Translations under genes and position numbers: made by a program | In this document: piece after piece, positions 34,082 to 42,228 of the stretch | Layout of the letters: every line of letters starts with the position of its first letter | How positions within the stretch are numbered: the stretch's first letter is position 1 | Assembly: GCA_038107835.1 (NCBI GenBank) | Contig: JAYNHH010000015.1 | Location: 1-53,975 of the forward strand | Length of the DNA: 53,975 nucleotides | From: MED-G116 sp038107835 | GTDB taxonomy: Bacteria; Pseudomonadota; Alphaproteobacteria; Puniceispirillales; Puniceispirillaceae | Reading direction: 5' to 3' | The notes under the pieces: model-generated | Database searches by the model: none | What the model was told of the DNA's origin: nothing | What the model saw: the letters and a program-made list of their open reading frames with translations, nothing else

Positions 34082-34092
34082 GGAATTTTCAG

Positions 34093-34533
34093 ATGTCAGG
34101 ACATTTTCTCATTGTTGAGGCGCGTTTCTACGCCGCGCTGGCCGATGCCCAAGCGGCCGGTGCAATCGCCGCGCTGCAGTCGGCCGGCTGCAGTTTTGAG
34201 CGCGTGAGTGTACCCGGTGCGCTGGAAATTCCAGCTGCGATTGCCATGGCGCATTCGGGTGACAGGCATTTTGATGGCTATGTTGCGCTTGGCTGTGTCA
34301 TTCGGGGTGAGACCAGCCATTATGACACGGTCTGCAATGAATCCGCCCGAGGCTTGATGGATTTGGCACTTGCCGAGAACATGGCCATTGGCAACGGCAT
34401 TCTGACGGTTGAAAATGAGGATCAGGCCTGGGCGCGGGCCGATTTGGCGCGCAAGGACAAGGGTGGCGATGCAGCGCGGGCTGCCATGGCGATGGCGACG
34501 ATGCGGCGGGAGTTTGGCCACGATGACGCGTGA
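34093..34533 (+). CDS. ribH: 6,7-dimethyl-8-ribityllumazine synthase
   Basis: 146 aa enzyme that condenses the pyrimidinedione with dihydroxybutanone phosphate to lumazine. The motif ALGCVIRGETSHYDTVCNESARGL, with its catalytic His in SHYD, is present, and VPGALEIPAAIAMA lines the substrate site. Normal length for a pentamer- or capsid-forming form. The end overlaps nusB by 11 bases. Confidence 0.95.
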   Translation: MSGHFLIVEARFYAALADAQAAGAIAALQSAGCSFERVSVPGALEIPAAIAMAHSGDRHFDGYVALGCVIRGETSHYDTVCNESARGLMDLALAENMAIGNGILTVENEDQAWARADLARKDKGGDAARAAMAMATMRREFGHDDA

Positions 34534-35008
34534 TCCCCAACCGCTGAAACCAGTGCCTGTCCGTCGCCGGTCTGCAGCACGCCTTGCTGCCATTCAGGTA
34601 TGCTATCAGGCGTTGATGTCAGGCAAGTCGGCGGCCAGTATCGCTCCTGAATTTCTTCAGCATTATGCGCCGGATGTGATCAAATCCTTTCGTGTGAAGG
34701 ATCTGGATCAGGAACATTTCGCGGCTCTTTATGCCGGGATGGAAACCGATGCTGACTCCCTCGATATGACGATAGCCGCCTGTCTGGCATCTGGCTGGAC
34801 GCTTGATCGCCTGACGCTGATCGAACGCTCATTGCTGCGTGCCGGAACGTTGGAACTCTGTCAGATGCCGCATCTGCCGGCGCGCGCGGTTGTCAGCGAA
34901 TATGCTGGCCTTGGTGACGCCGTGGGCGGTGATGTCGGGTTCATCAATGCGGTTCTTGACAGGGTTGCCAAGACGGCGCGTGTTGTCGAAATGGGGCAGG
35001 CGCGCTGA
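34523..35008 (+). CDS. nusB: transcription antitermination factor NusB
   Basis: 161 aa all-helical RNA-binding factor for rRNA antitermination. RRRSAARLAAIQVCYQALM at the N-terminus and the RAVVSEYAGLGDAVGGDVGFINAVLDRVAK motif at the C-terminus (about 115-147) identify it. The frame is open back to 34409 inside ribH, but ATG at 34523 gives the normal N-terminus. ribH-nusB is a common alphaproteobacterial pair. Confidence 0.93.
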   Translation: MTRDPQPLKPVPVRRRSAARLAAIQVCYQALMSGKSAASIAPEFLQHYAPDVIKSFRVKDLDQEHFAALYAGMETDADSLDMTIAACLASGWTLDRLTLIERSLLRAGTLELCQMPHLPARAVVSEYAGLGDAVGGDVGFINAVLDRVAKTARVVEMGQAR

Positions 35009-35063
35009 ACCGGGCCAGCATCCTTGCAAATGCCAGCGGTGTGGGCCATCGCCCAGCCATGCA

Positions 35064-35540
35064 CTAGTCGTTGCGGCGGCGCTTCAAATTGGAGAAAACC
35101 TGGTCCATCGCGCCAAAATTATCGCCCGGTGTCGGCGTTTTCTCATCAAGATAGAGAACAGTTCTCCCGCTTGTCTCGTCGATCAGGTCGATGGCGGTGA
35201 CGATATCATCCGCGTCGAGGGTGAAGGCAACTATCTGGCGTGTCTCGGTTTTCTTTTTGCCACCTGCCGGTTCAACCATAAATTGGCTGACATAATAGAT
35301 TTTGCCGGAATTGAAGGCACCATTGAAACTCGGCTTGCCAAAGCTGGCCAACAAATCAATGCGTGTACTCTCACCAACGCGGATTTCGCTCAGATTCGCC
35401 TCATCAATCGAATGCCCATGCGTCATGGTTTTTGACTCGCAGCCACCAAGACCAACAAAGACAAGGCCGGCAATCATGCCTGCGCGCAGTGGCATGACAA
35501 ATTGTCGCAAGGGGGATGGGAAACGGGAATCACTGGCCAT
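35064..35540 (-). CDS. bamE: outer-membrane assembly lipoprotein BamE (OmlA/SmpA)
   Basis: 158 aa lipoprotein of the BAM complex, which inserts beta-barrel proteins into the outer membrane. The lipobox LGGC gives Cys34 when the first ATG is used; a later start at 35495 (MPLRAGMIAGL) would give a shorter signal sequence. The SmpA fold is seen in IRVGESTRIDLLASFGKPSF and IYYVSQFMVEPAG. It is on the minus strand, opposite nusB and divergent from the bc1 chaperone gene, as in many alphaproteobacteria. Confidence 0.9.
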   Translation of the reverse strand: MASDSRFPSPLRQFVMPLRAGMIAGLVFVGLGGCESKTMTHGHSIDEANLSEIRVGESTRIDLLASFGKPSFNGAFNSGKIYYVSQFMVEPAGGKKKTETRQIVAFTLDADDIVTAIDLIDETSGRTVLYLDEKTPTPGDNFGAMDQVFSNLKRRRND

Positions 35541-35616
35541 ATCTAACGTCCTGCTGTATTACTTCGCGCGGGCGGCTGCGCGGTCGCTGCCGTCACAATA
35601 GTCGGATGTTACACAG

Positions 35617-36186
35617 ATGAAAAGCAAAGAAAAAGGCTGGGTGTCAAATCTGCTGAATTGGGGACGTGAGCGCCAGATGAGCGCGCATGAGCGCATGTAT
35701 GGTGCGGCAATCGAGATTGCCCGCCGCCCTGATCTGTTTGCCAGATATGGTGTGAGTGACGACGTTGACGGGCGCTTTGACGCGCTCGCGCTTGTGGTGT
35801 CACTGGTCATGCGCCGCCTCAAGGAACTGGGTGATGACGGGCGCGACCTCAGCCAACAGCTGTTTGATTCGATGTTTGCCGACATGGATCTCTCGCTTCG
35901 GGAGATGGGGGCAGGCGATCTTGGCGTGTCAAAACGTGTCCGGGTCATGGCTGAGGCCTTCATGGGCCGTCTTGATGCCTATACCACGGCGATCGACAAT
36001 GGGGACCGAGAGGCGCTTGCCGAGGCGCTGGAACGCAATCTGCTGCGCGGCGCGGATTCCCCGGATGCGCGCCAGAGCGGATTGGTTGACTATGTGCTGG
36101 CCCTGGCGGCGGCGGTCGAGGCTGCTGATGCGCAGGAGATGCTGGATGGCGAACTCCAGCTTGGCAGCGTCAAGGCGCCGCGGTAA
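35617..36186 (+). CDS. ubiquinol-cytochrome c chaperone (CBP3 family)
   Basis: 189 aa alphaproteobacterial homologue of mitochondrial CBP3/UQCC1, which helps cytochrome b assembly in the bc1 complex. The core motif is SQQLFDSMFADMDLSLREMGAGDLGVSKRV (about residues 80-110), followed by a conserved MAEAFMGRLDAY. It is predicted to be cytoplasmic, with no membrane segment. Placed between bamE and DUF177-plsX-fabH, the order typical of this class. Confidence 0.85.
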   Translation: MKSKEKGWVSNLLNWGRERQMSAHERMYGAAIEIARRPDLFARYGVSDDVDGRFDALALVVSLVMRRLKELGDDGRDLSQQLFDSMFADMDLSLREMGAGDLGVSKRVRVMAEAFMGRLDAYTTAIDNGDREALAEALERNLLRGADSPDARQSGLVDYVLALAAAVEAADAQEMLDGELQLGSVKAPR

Positions 36187-36215
36187 TCTGATAGCTGAAA
36201 GCTGGACATCAAGCC

Positions 36216-36719
36216 ATGGAAATCCTGACCCTGTCATCTGAGCTGTCTGTTGACCGTTTTGCGTCGGGCAAAGCGCGGAGATTTGGCATTCAGCCAACGG
36301 CGGCAGAGATTGCCGAGCTGGTGGCGCGCTTTGATTTTGTCTCGATTGAGGACATGCGCGCCGAGGTCACGGTCCGCAAAGTGGCGCGTGATTGTTGGGA
36401 TGTGGCTGGCACTCTGTCAGCCCGGGTCGCCCAGCGCTGTGTGATAACGGGTAATGACGTGCCGGAATTGGTGGATTTTACCATCGAAGAGCGATATGTT
36501 CGTGAAGCCGAAAATGATGACGGTGTTGAGGTTGATTTAAACGGAGCGGAACCGCTTGTGGGCGGCGCGATTGATATTGGTGAAATGGTGGCCCAGACTC
36601 TGGGTGTCGCCGTGGCACCCTGGCCAAAATCGCCGGCATCTGCGGACAGTCTGATTCAAGAAGAGATATCGGACGAACATCCATTTGCCGGTCTGGCGGC
36701 GTTGAGAAAACCAGAATAG
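36216..36719 (+). CDS. DUF177 (YceD-like) protein
   Basis: 167 aa DUF177-domain protein. Conserved features are LSARVAQRCVITGNDVPELVDFTIEERYV (about 67-95) and EPLVGGAIDIGEMVAQTLGVAVAPWPKSP (about 109-137), ending HPFAGLAALRK. In other bacteria YceD is linked to 23S rRNA accumulation and often precedes rpmF. Here rpmF is absent and plsX follows directly. Function not established. Confidence 0.85.
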   Translation: MEILTLSSELSVDRFASGKARRFGIQPTAAEIAELVARFDFVSIEDMRAEVTVRKVARDCWDVAGTLSARVAQRCVITGNDVPELVDFTIEERYVREAENDDGVEVDLNGAEPLVGGAIDIGEMVAQTLGVAVAPWPKSPASADSLIQEEISDEHPFAGLAALRKPE

Positions 36720-36767
36720 CCGCAATATTGGGAGGCTCACCTGTCTGGAACATCTAAATCCGGAAGC

Positions 36768-37799
36768 ATGCGGATTGCGCTTGATGCAATGGGTGGTGAC
36801 AATGCCCCCGATTGCGTGATCAGCGGTGCCGATTTGTCAAAGGGACATTACCCGCACATCGAAATGGTTTTTTTCGGTGATGCAGACCGCATTCGCCCGC
36901 TTCTCAGCCATACAACCCATCTGCGTGACGCCGAAATCATCCATACATTGGAGTCGGTCTCGGCCGACGATACCGCGTCGCAGGCGGTTCGCCGGGGCAA
37001 GTCAACCTCGATGTGGCTGGCGATTGCGGCAGTGGCCTCTGGTGAGGCTGACGCCATTGTCTCGGCTGGCAATACCGGCGCGCTGATGGCGATGTCGAAG
37101 CTCCAGCTGCGCACCATGCCGGGGGTAACACGTCCGGCAATTGCCGGCTTTTTCCCGACTGAGCGTGACATCATGTGCATGCTCGATCTGGGTGCCAATC
37201 TTGAATGTGACGAGGAAAATCTGGTCCAGTTCGCGCTGATGGGACAGGCGTTTTTCCATAGCCTGACCGACAAGGCGAATCCACGGGTGGCGTTGCTGAA
37301 CATCGGTGAGGAGGAACAAAAGGGGCATGATTACCTTCGCCTTGCCTCGCAGCAGCTTGCCAAACCAGAGCTCGGTGTGAATTATCAGGGGTTTGTCGAA
37401 GGCTCCAGCCTCGTCGATGGCAGCATCGACGTCGTGGTGACCGATGGCTTTTCCGGCAATATTGCGCTGAAAACCGCCGAGGGCGTGGCCGGCATGTTTT
37501 CCACATTGCTGCGCCGCAGTTTCAAGAACTCGCTGATGGCGCAGCTTGGCTATCTGTTTGCGCGGCCATCCCTGACCAGATTGCGTCGCCACATGGACCC
37601 GCGCCACTATAATGGCGCGGTGTTTCTGGGACTCAATGGCATTGCCGTGAAATCGCATGGCGGAACGGACAAGATTGGCTTTTCGAACGCCATCAGAGTG
37701 GCCACAGAGCTGGTTGACCATGGGTTCATTCCGGATGTCAGCAATGCCATTGAAAAGGCCAACGCAATCCGTGAAAACAGAAAGTTGGCCGATGCCTGA
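36768..37799 (+). CDS. plsX: phosphate acyltransferase PlsX
   Basis: 343 aa enzyme making acyl-phosphate from acyl-ACP for phospholipid synthesis with PlsY. The N-terminal IALDAMGGDNAPDCVI is the family signature, and SAGNTGALMAMSKLQL and DGFSGNIALKTAEG mark the active region. ATG at 36768. It overlaps fabH by eight bases, so membrane lipid initiation genes are coupled. Confidence 0.96.
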   Translation: MRIALDAMGGDNAPDCVISGADLSKGHYPHIEMVFFGDADRIRPLLSHTTHLRDAEIIHTLESVSADDTASQAVRRGKSTSMWLAIAAVASGEADAIVSAGNTGALMAMSKLQLRTMPGVTRPAIAGFFPTERDIMCMLDLGANLECDEENLVQFALMGQAFFHSLTDKANPRVALLNIGEEEQKGHDYLRLASQQLAKPELGVNYQGFVEGSSLVDGSIDVVVTDGFSGNIALKTAEGVAGMFSTLLRRSFKNSLMAQLGYLFARPSLTRLRRHMDPRHYNGAVFLGLNGIAVKSHGGTDKIGFSNAIRVATELVDHGFIPDVSNAIEKANAIRENRKLADA

Positions 37800-38775
37800 C
37801 ACCAGTGTCTTGATGACCTCTGTTGGTGCCTATTTGCCGGAAAAAATCCTGACAAATGAGGATTTGAGCGCTTTTGTCGACACTGATGATGAATGGATCC
37901 GCCAGCGAACCGGAATCACCCAGCGGCACATTGTTGCCGATGGTGAACTGACCTCTGATATGGCACGCGAGGCCGCCTTGCAGGCGCTGCAGCGCGTTGG
38001 CCTTGATGGCGCTGACATTGACCTCATCATCGTGGCGACGACAACGCCGGATGATACCTTTCCCTCGACAGCCACCAAACTGCAGCATCAGTTGGGCGCT
38101 ACCAGCGCCGTTGCCTTTGATGTTCAGGCTGTTTGCGCCGGCTTCGTCTATGCGCTCGACATCGCCGATGCGATGCTGCGCACGGGGCGCGGCCGGCGGG
38201 CGCTGGTGATCGGCGCGGAGAGTTTTTCCAAGATACTCGACTGGCAGGACCGCTCGACCTGTGTGCTGTTCGGCGATGGGGCGGGAGCGGTCATTCTTGA
38301 GCGTGATGATGATGCGGTTGAATGGGGCATCAGATCCTCAATTCTACACGCTGATGGTGCGCATCGTGACATTCTCTATGTTGATGGCGGGCCGTCGAGC
38401 TCTGCCGCTGTTGGTCACGTCCGCATGGAAGGCAACAAGGTGTTCCGGCATGCGGTCGAGAAACTGTCCTCGGTGATGGATGAGGCGCTTGCCGCAGCCA
38501 ATATGAGCGTTTCCGATGTTGACTGGCTGGTGCCGCATCAGGCCAATATCCGAATCATTGATGGCATGCAGAAGAAAATGCAGTTGCCAGCCGACCGTGT
38601 TGTCCGCACCGTCGACAGACACGCCAACACCTCAGCCGCCTCGATACCGCTTGCCCTCTCGGTTGCCGTGGGTGACGGTCGAATCAAGAATGGCGAGGTT
38701 GTTGCCTTCGAAGCCATTGGCGGCGGTCTCGTCTGGGGTGCGACGCTGGTGAAATACGGCCGTCCCCAGAAATAG
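37792..38775 (+). CDS. fabH: beta-ketoacyl-ACP synthase III
   Basis: 327 aa condensing enzyme that starts fatty-acid chains from acetyl-CoA and malonyl-ACP. The triad is Cys115 (QAVCAGFVYAL), His249 (VPHQANIRI) and Asn279 (HANTSAASIP). The frame runs back to 37657 within plsX. ATG at 37792 gives the normal start. Followed by ihfA after 67 bases with a candidate promoter, so ihfA may also be separately expressed. Confidence 0.96.
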   Translation: MPDTSVLMTSVGAYLPEKILTNEDLSAFVDTDDEWIRQRTGITQRHIVADGELTSDMAREAALQALQRVGLDGADIDLIIVATTTPDDTFPSTATKLQHQLGATSAVAFDVQAVCAGFVYALDIADAMLRTGRGRRALVIGAESFSKILDWQDRSTCVLFGDGAGAVILERDDDAVEWGIRSSILHADGAHRDILYVDGGPSSSAAVGHVRMEGNKVFRHAVEKLSSVMDEALAAANMSVSDVDWLVPHQANIRIIDGMQKKMQLPADRVVRTVDRHANTSAASIPLALSVAVGDGRIKNGEVVAFEAIGGGLVWGATLVKYGRPQK

Positions 38776-38807
38776 CCGCTTTGTCGTCATTTTCCTGCCC
38801 AAGCGAA

Positions 38808-38836
38808 TTGACTTGATTGGCAAACAAGACTAGCGT
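38808..38836 (+). promoter_or_regulatory. possible sigma70-type promoter for ihfA
   Basis: TTGACT (38808-38813) and TAGCGT (38831-38836) have a 17-base spacer. The -35 matches five of six positions, the -10 is weak. The -10 ends only six bases before the ihfA ATG, so a leaderless or very short 5' end would be needed, which lowers confidence. Confidence 0.25.
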
Positions 38837-38842
38837 TTTGGC

Positions 38843-39130
38843 ATGTCAAGAACGCTTACACGTGCAGACCTTACCGAGGCTGTCTACCGAAACATAGGTC
38901 TTTCCCGCAATGAATCGGCTGATCTGGTCGAATCCGTGCTTGAGGAAATGTGCGTCTGTCTCGAGGCTGGTGAAGAGGTCAAGCTGTCATCCTTTGGCAC
39001 TTTCTCCGTGCAGTCCAAGCGCGAGCGGGTCGGCCGTAACCCTAAAACAGGTGTTGAAGCAACGATTACTCCGCGCCGTGTCCTGTCTTTCCGGCCCTCA
39101 CATATCCTGAAAAACCGGGTAGATCAGTAG
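38843..39130 (+). CDS. ihfA: integration host factor alpha subunit
   Basis: 95 aa DNA-bending HU/IHF-family protein. LTRADLTEAVYRNIGLSRNES at the N-terminus and GEEVKLSSFGTFSVQSKRERVGRNPKTG, with the intercalating Pro in NPKTG, are typical for IhfA. The product RRVLSFRPSHILKNRV ends the DNA-binding arm. Followed by a MerR gene after two bases, as in other alphaproteobacteria. Confidence 0.95.
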   Translation: MSRTLTRADLTEAVYRNIGLSRNESADLVESVLEEMCVCLEAGEEVKLSSFGTFSVQSKRERVGRNPKTGVEATITPRRVLSFRPSHILKNRVDQ

Positions 39131-39132
39131 TC

Positions 39133-39498
39133 ATGACCGCGAAGGCAGATGGTGCTTTCAGAACGATCTCTGAAGTGTCCGAGATGCTGGACGTCCCTGC
39201 GCATGTGCTGCGCTTCTGGGAATCGAAGTTCAAGACGCTTTCGCCGCTGAAACGCAATGGTGGGCGGCGTTACTATCGCCCTGATGATGTTGATTTGCTG
39301 GTTCGTATCCGGGACCTTCTCTATCGTGATGGCTATACCATCAAGGGCGCGCAGAAACTGCTCACCTCCGGCGATGAGGGGGAAGGGCGGCACGCTGTCG
39401 GCACGGCCGAATCCCATGGCCAGCTGCACGAGGCATTGGCATTGTTGGCTGAGGCGCAGGCGGATATCGGCCGCATAAGGGCTGGCCTTGGGGCGTGA
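39133..39498 (+). CDS. MerR-family transcriptional regulator
   Basis: 121 aa, winged-helix DNA-binding domain at about 10-78 (TISEVSEMLDVPAHVLRFWESKF, then RRYYRPDDVDLLVRI, then DGYTIKGAQKLL). The rest is a short helical dimerisation part. There are no metal-binding Cys residues, so it is not a metal sensor. The position after ihfA and before tRNA-Pro is conserved in the class. Targets unknown. Confidence 0.9.
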   Translation: MTAKADGAFRTISEVSEMLDVPAHVLRFWESKFKTLSPLKRNGGRRYYRPDDVDLLVRIRDLLYRDGYTIKGAQKLLTSGDEGEGRHAVGTAESHGQLHEALALLAEAQADIGRIRAGLGA

Positions 39499-39709
39499 GA
39501 ATCGGACGTTCAAACCCGGTGCCTGACTCCGTTTCCTGAAAATAGCTGCCAGATTTCCCGCCGGAAAGCCGATGATTTGACTGATCATGTGACCAGTGAT
39601 TTGAGCGGTTTTGACCCCGCCTTGATCTGGGCTCGGCCCTTTGGTTTTTCTGCGGCCAAACCAGTTTGCGACCGCTCATCCTCGCGATAACTCACACCAG
39701 ACTTTGCGA
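39499..39709. other. spacer between merR and the tRNA promoter, no gene seen
   Basis: About 210 bases without a supported gene. I see no strong terminator. Short imperfect repeats around 39575-39600 (TGACTGATCATGTGACCAGTGA) look like chance. Confidence 0.4.
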
Positions 39710-39738
39710 TTGCGCATGCTCCATGTCGCCGCTATAAC
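39710..39738 (+). promoter_or_regulatory. promoter of the tRNA-Pro gene
   Basis: TTGCGC (39710-39715), a 17-base spacer, and TATAAC (39733-39738), ending 11 bases before the tRNA. This is a good sigma70-like arrangement in position and spacing. Confidence 0.5.
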
Positions 39739-39749
39739 TTGCCGATGGC

Positions 39750-39826
39750 CGGAGCGTAGCGCAGCCTGGTAGCGCACTATACTGGGGGTGTAGGGGTCGT
39801 GGGTTCGAATCCCGCCGCTCCGACCA
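39750..39826 (+). tRNA. tRNA-Pro, anticodon GGG
   Basis: 77 nt including an encoded CCA. The acceptor arms CGGAGCG (39750-39756) and CGCTCCG (39816-39822) pair fully. The D arm has GCGC/GCGC, the anticodon stem is CTATA/TGTAG, and the T arm is GTGGG-TTCGAAT-CCCGC. The seven-base anticodon loop CTGGGGG places GGG at 39784-39786, which reads proline codons CCC and CCU. The gene has its own promoter-like sequence. No integrase or duplicated 3' end was seen, so I do not regard it as an occupied integration site. Confidence 0.95.
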
Positions 39827-40102
39827 TTCATCCACACATCAACTCAATCATGGCTCAGGCACTGCTTGACAGCCGATGGCGTCGGCCTAAGGTGAAGCGT
39901 GTCGTTCGCCCACTGCTGTTGCTGGCAGTCTGTCTGTGCGCTGTACTGAGTTTGTTTTGGAACGGGGTGTTGGAAAATCACCACCAATCGCGCTGTCATC
40001 TTTGTTCTTCTGGCTGGATTATGCTGGTCGGCGTCCGGAATTGGCGTTCGCCTGATCGAAACGGCATCTGTTTGGCAGATCGTCCTGCATCGCTCGGTCA
40101 GC

Positions 40103-40855
40103 ATGTCGCTGTTTCTGAGCGTCGTCATCTATGTGATGACCCGCCAGAATCCGATCTATCTGGCGCTCCGCAAGGGCCTCTCCGGTCGGGTCTGTGGTCT
40201 TGCCCTTGTTGTCTCATATGTTGCCGGGATCTATTCGCTGCAGAATACCTCGGTTGCCAACACTCTTCTTCTGTTCTCCACGGCGCCTTTCATGACGGCG
40301 GTTCTCGCCCGCATCTTTCTGGGTGAGGGTGTCCGCTGGCAGACCTGGGTGGCGATTGCCATCGCGCTGGGCGGAGTCCTTGTCATGGTGCTGGGTGACA
40401 CCAGACAGGCCGCGCTGCTGGGGGATTTGGCGGCTCTGGCGGCGGCGCTTGGTTTTGCCGTCTTCACGATCCTGCTGCGCCGGGGCAAATCCAGTGATAT
40501 GATGCCGGCTGTTCTGCTCTCTGGGCTGTTAAGCATTCCAATCATGGCACTGCTCTGCGTTCATGCGGGCCAGCCACTTGCCATTCAATTCAATGATTAC
40601 GCAATTTCGACAACATTGGGAATTTTCCAGATGGGGATGGGGCTGTTGCTGTTCACGCTTGGCTCGAGAGTCCTGCCAGCGGCGACTCTGACCCTGCTGT
40701 CACTTTCGGAGGTGTTTTTTGCTCCACTTTGGGTCTGGATATTCCTTGACGAGACGATCAGGGAACAAACCCTGCTGGGCGGTGGCGTTCTGCTGCTCGC
40801 GATTGTCTGGAACATCATGGCGGACCAGCGACAGGCCGTTCCCGCACAAAAGTGA
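40103..40855 (+). CDS. EamA/DMT-family transporter, start region apparently frameshifted
   Basis: 250 aa as read from ATG at 40103, missing the first helices. The frame is open upstream to 39950 and encodes a normal first helix (AVIFVLLAGLCWSASGIGVR), but it has no ATG, GTG or TTG that would start it. A GTG at 39967 is one base out of frame: deleting one A of the AAAA at 39973-39976 gives M-L-E-I-T-T-N-R-A-V. This could be an error or a mutation. Ten-helix EamA layout and QN-T-SVANTLLLFSTAPF (about 45-60) are clear. It lies next to the DMSP lyase. Confidence 0.75.
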   Translation: MSLFLSVVIYVMTRQNPIYLALRKGLSGRVCGLALVVSYVAGIYSLQNTSVANTLLLFSTAPFMTAVLARIFLGEGVRWQTWVAIAIALGGVLVMVLGDTRQAALLGDLAALAAALGFAVFTILLRRGKSSDMMPAVLLSGLLSIPIMALLCVHAGQPLAIQFNDYAISTTLGIFQMGMGLLLFTLGSRVLPAATLTLLSLSEVFFAPLWVWIFLDETIREQTLLGGGVLLLAIVWNIMADQRQAVPAQK

Positions 40856-40876
40856 TCAAACCTCAATATTACGCCG

Positions 40877-40890
40877 CCACCAAATGGTGG
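40877..40890. promoter_or_regulatory. palindrome upstream of the DMSP lyase promoter
   Basis: CCACCA and TGGTGG (40877-40882 and 40885-40890) are perfect arms around AA, lying 20 bases before the candidate -35 box. The position suits an activator site. No matching regulator gene is adjacent. Confidence 0.4.
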
Positions 40891-40910
40891 TACAGGCGTC
40901 ACAGAATATC

Positions 40911-40939
40911 TTGAGATGCGTGTTAATCATGCTGATACT
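40911..40939 (+). promoter_or_regulatory. sigma70-type promoter for the DMSP lyase gene
   Basis: TTGAGA (40911-40916, five of six) and GATACT (40934-40939, four of six) with a 17-base spacer, about 92 bases before the ATG. The gene therefore seems to be expressed separately from the EamA gene. Confidence 0.4.
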
Positions 40940-41031
40940 CATGCAGGATATGGGGCCCGGCTGCCTGGCTGCCAACTGACAGAATGCAGGCGGGGCAGCT
41001 GCATGAAAGAGATGCTGGGTGGGAGGATCGC

Positions 41032-41607
41032 ATGGCGGATAACGACGAACTCCTCTGGGCGCTGTTGCAGGAGGCGCAGCATTTCCATGATCGGACGCCA
41101 GCCCTGCGCGAGTTTGCTCCATGGCCGAACAATCTGATGCTGGCAGGTGCCGAACCCCATGGTTTTCCGGCGCTTGACCTCATCCGGAACTGGCAGGGCG
41201 ACTCGACATTTCATTGCGCGATCCGGCGCGCCATCGATATCATTGACTGGCGACAGACCTATAGCGAGGCCGAGGTAGGCCGCGCCTTTCTCGAAGCCTA
41301 TGGCTATTGTGAGCTCTATGGGCCACAGGGTCTTTTCCACACAAACGAAGGCCGTGCCTATATCGGTTTTTGGGGGCAGGGGCTGTTTTATCCCTGGCAT
41401 CACCATCTGGCCGAGGAAATCTATGCCGTGATCAGTGGTGAGGCCTGTTTTGAGGCGGCAGGCGAGCCAGTTGTCACCCTTGGTCCAGGAGAGTGCAGAC
41501 AGCATGCGTCACATCAGGACCATGCCTTGAGAACTTCCACCTCGCCGATCCTGACCCTGATCCTGTGGCGTGGTGAGGGGTTGGGCGGCTATCCGGTCAT
41601 CTCCTGA
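41032..41607 (+). CDS. DddQ-like dimethylsulfoniopropionate lyase (cupin)
   Basis: 191 aa single-cupin protein of the DMSP lyase family (DddL/DddQ/DddW type). Residues Tyr120, His123-His125, Glu128, Glu129 and Tyr131 form FYPWHHHLAEEIYAVISG, and a second motif has CRQHASHQDHALRT with His158, His161 and His164. This spacing agrees with the metal and catalytic residues I recall for DddQ, and the length is closer to DddQ than to DddL. It would cleave DMSP to DMS and acrylate in the cytoplasm. Start: ATG at 41032 with GGGAGGA five bases upstream; the frame is open from 40984. A different cupin function is possible. Confidence 0.75.
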   Translation: MADNDELLWALLQEAQHFHDRTPALREFAPWPNNLMLAGAEPHGFPALDLIRNWQGDSTFHCAIRRAIDIIDWRQTYSEAEVGRAFLEAYGYCELYGPQGLFHTNEGRAYIGFWGQGLFYPWHHHLAEEIYAVISGEACFEAAGEPVVTLGPGECRQHASHQDHALRTSTSPILTLILWRGEGLGGYPVIS

Positions 41608-41641
41608 CCATCCATGAGGCGGGCGCAGAGCCAGAGAAGAG

Positions 41642-42228
41642 CTAGAGATAGGTGATTTCGGTGCGTAGGGCAGGCCTGTACATCCATTCCCAATATCTTG
41701 CCTGCAGCGCTCCGGTGATCGGCCCAGTCGTGCCATTGGCGAAAATCCGATCATCGACGCGGGTGATTGCGAGCACACCGCCGCCAGAGGTCGACATGAA
41801 CACCTCATCAGCCTGCATGAACTCGGCCAGAGGCAACGGGCGGACATCAACATCAAACCCGAGCTCCGCTGCCATTTCCAGCACGGTGCGCCGGCTGATC
41901 CCCTCCAGCATGCCATGATCGGAGGTAATGAGCCGTCCGTCCTTGACCGCAAAGACGTTGAATCCGGGTCCTTCGGTCACATTGTCATCGCCATCGAGCA
42001 GGATTGCGGTTTCATAGCCCCTGTCCTTGGCCTCGAACATGCCGGCGGTGAAATCACCCCAATGATAGTTCTTTACCCGTGGGTCGATGCTTGTCTCGGG
42101 GATGCGCCGTACCGATTTCGCGATCCAGGCGCTCCGTTCCGCATCGGGCAGGTCGGGACGCATCAACCGGATATAGGGAACGCACCAGGCATAGAAATGA
42201 TTGCCACAGTCGCGCGGATCACGCGTTC
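41642..42228 (-). CDS. class IV aminotransferase (branched-chain or D-amino-acid type), 5' part lost in gap
   Basis: C-terminal part of a PLP aminotransferase of fold IV. It ends at 41642 and is open into the gap at 42229. The readable part starts TRDPRDCGNHFYAWCVPYIR. The PLP lysine is in DPRVKNYHWGDF, and NVTEGPGFNVFAVKDG and TSTSGG-type motifs (SGGGVLAITRV) follow. It resembles branched-chain aminotransferase-like proteins, but the specificity is not clear from this half. The start codon is in missing sequence. Confidence 0.85.
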
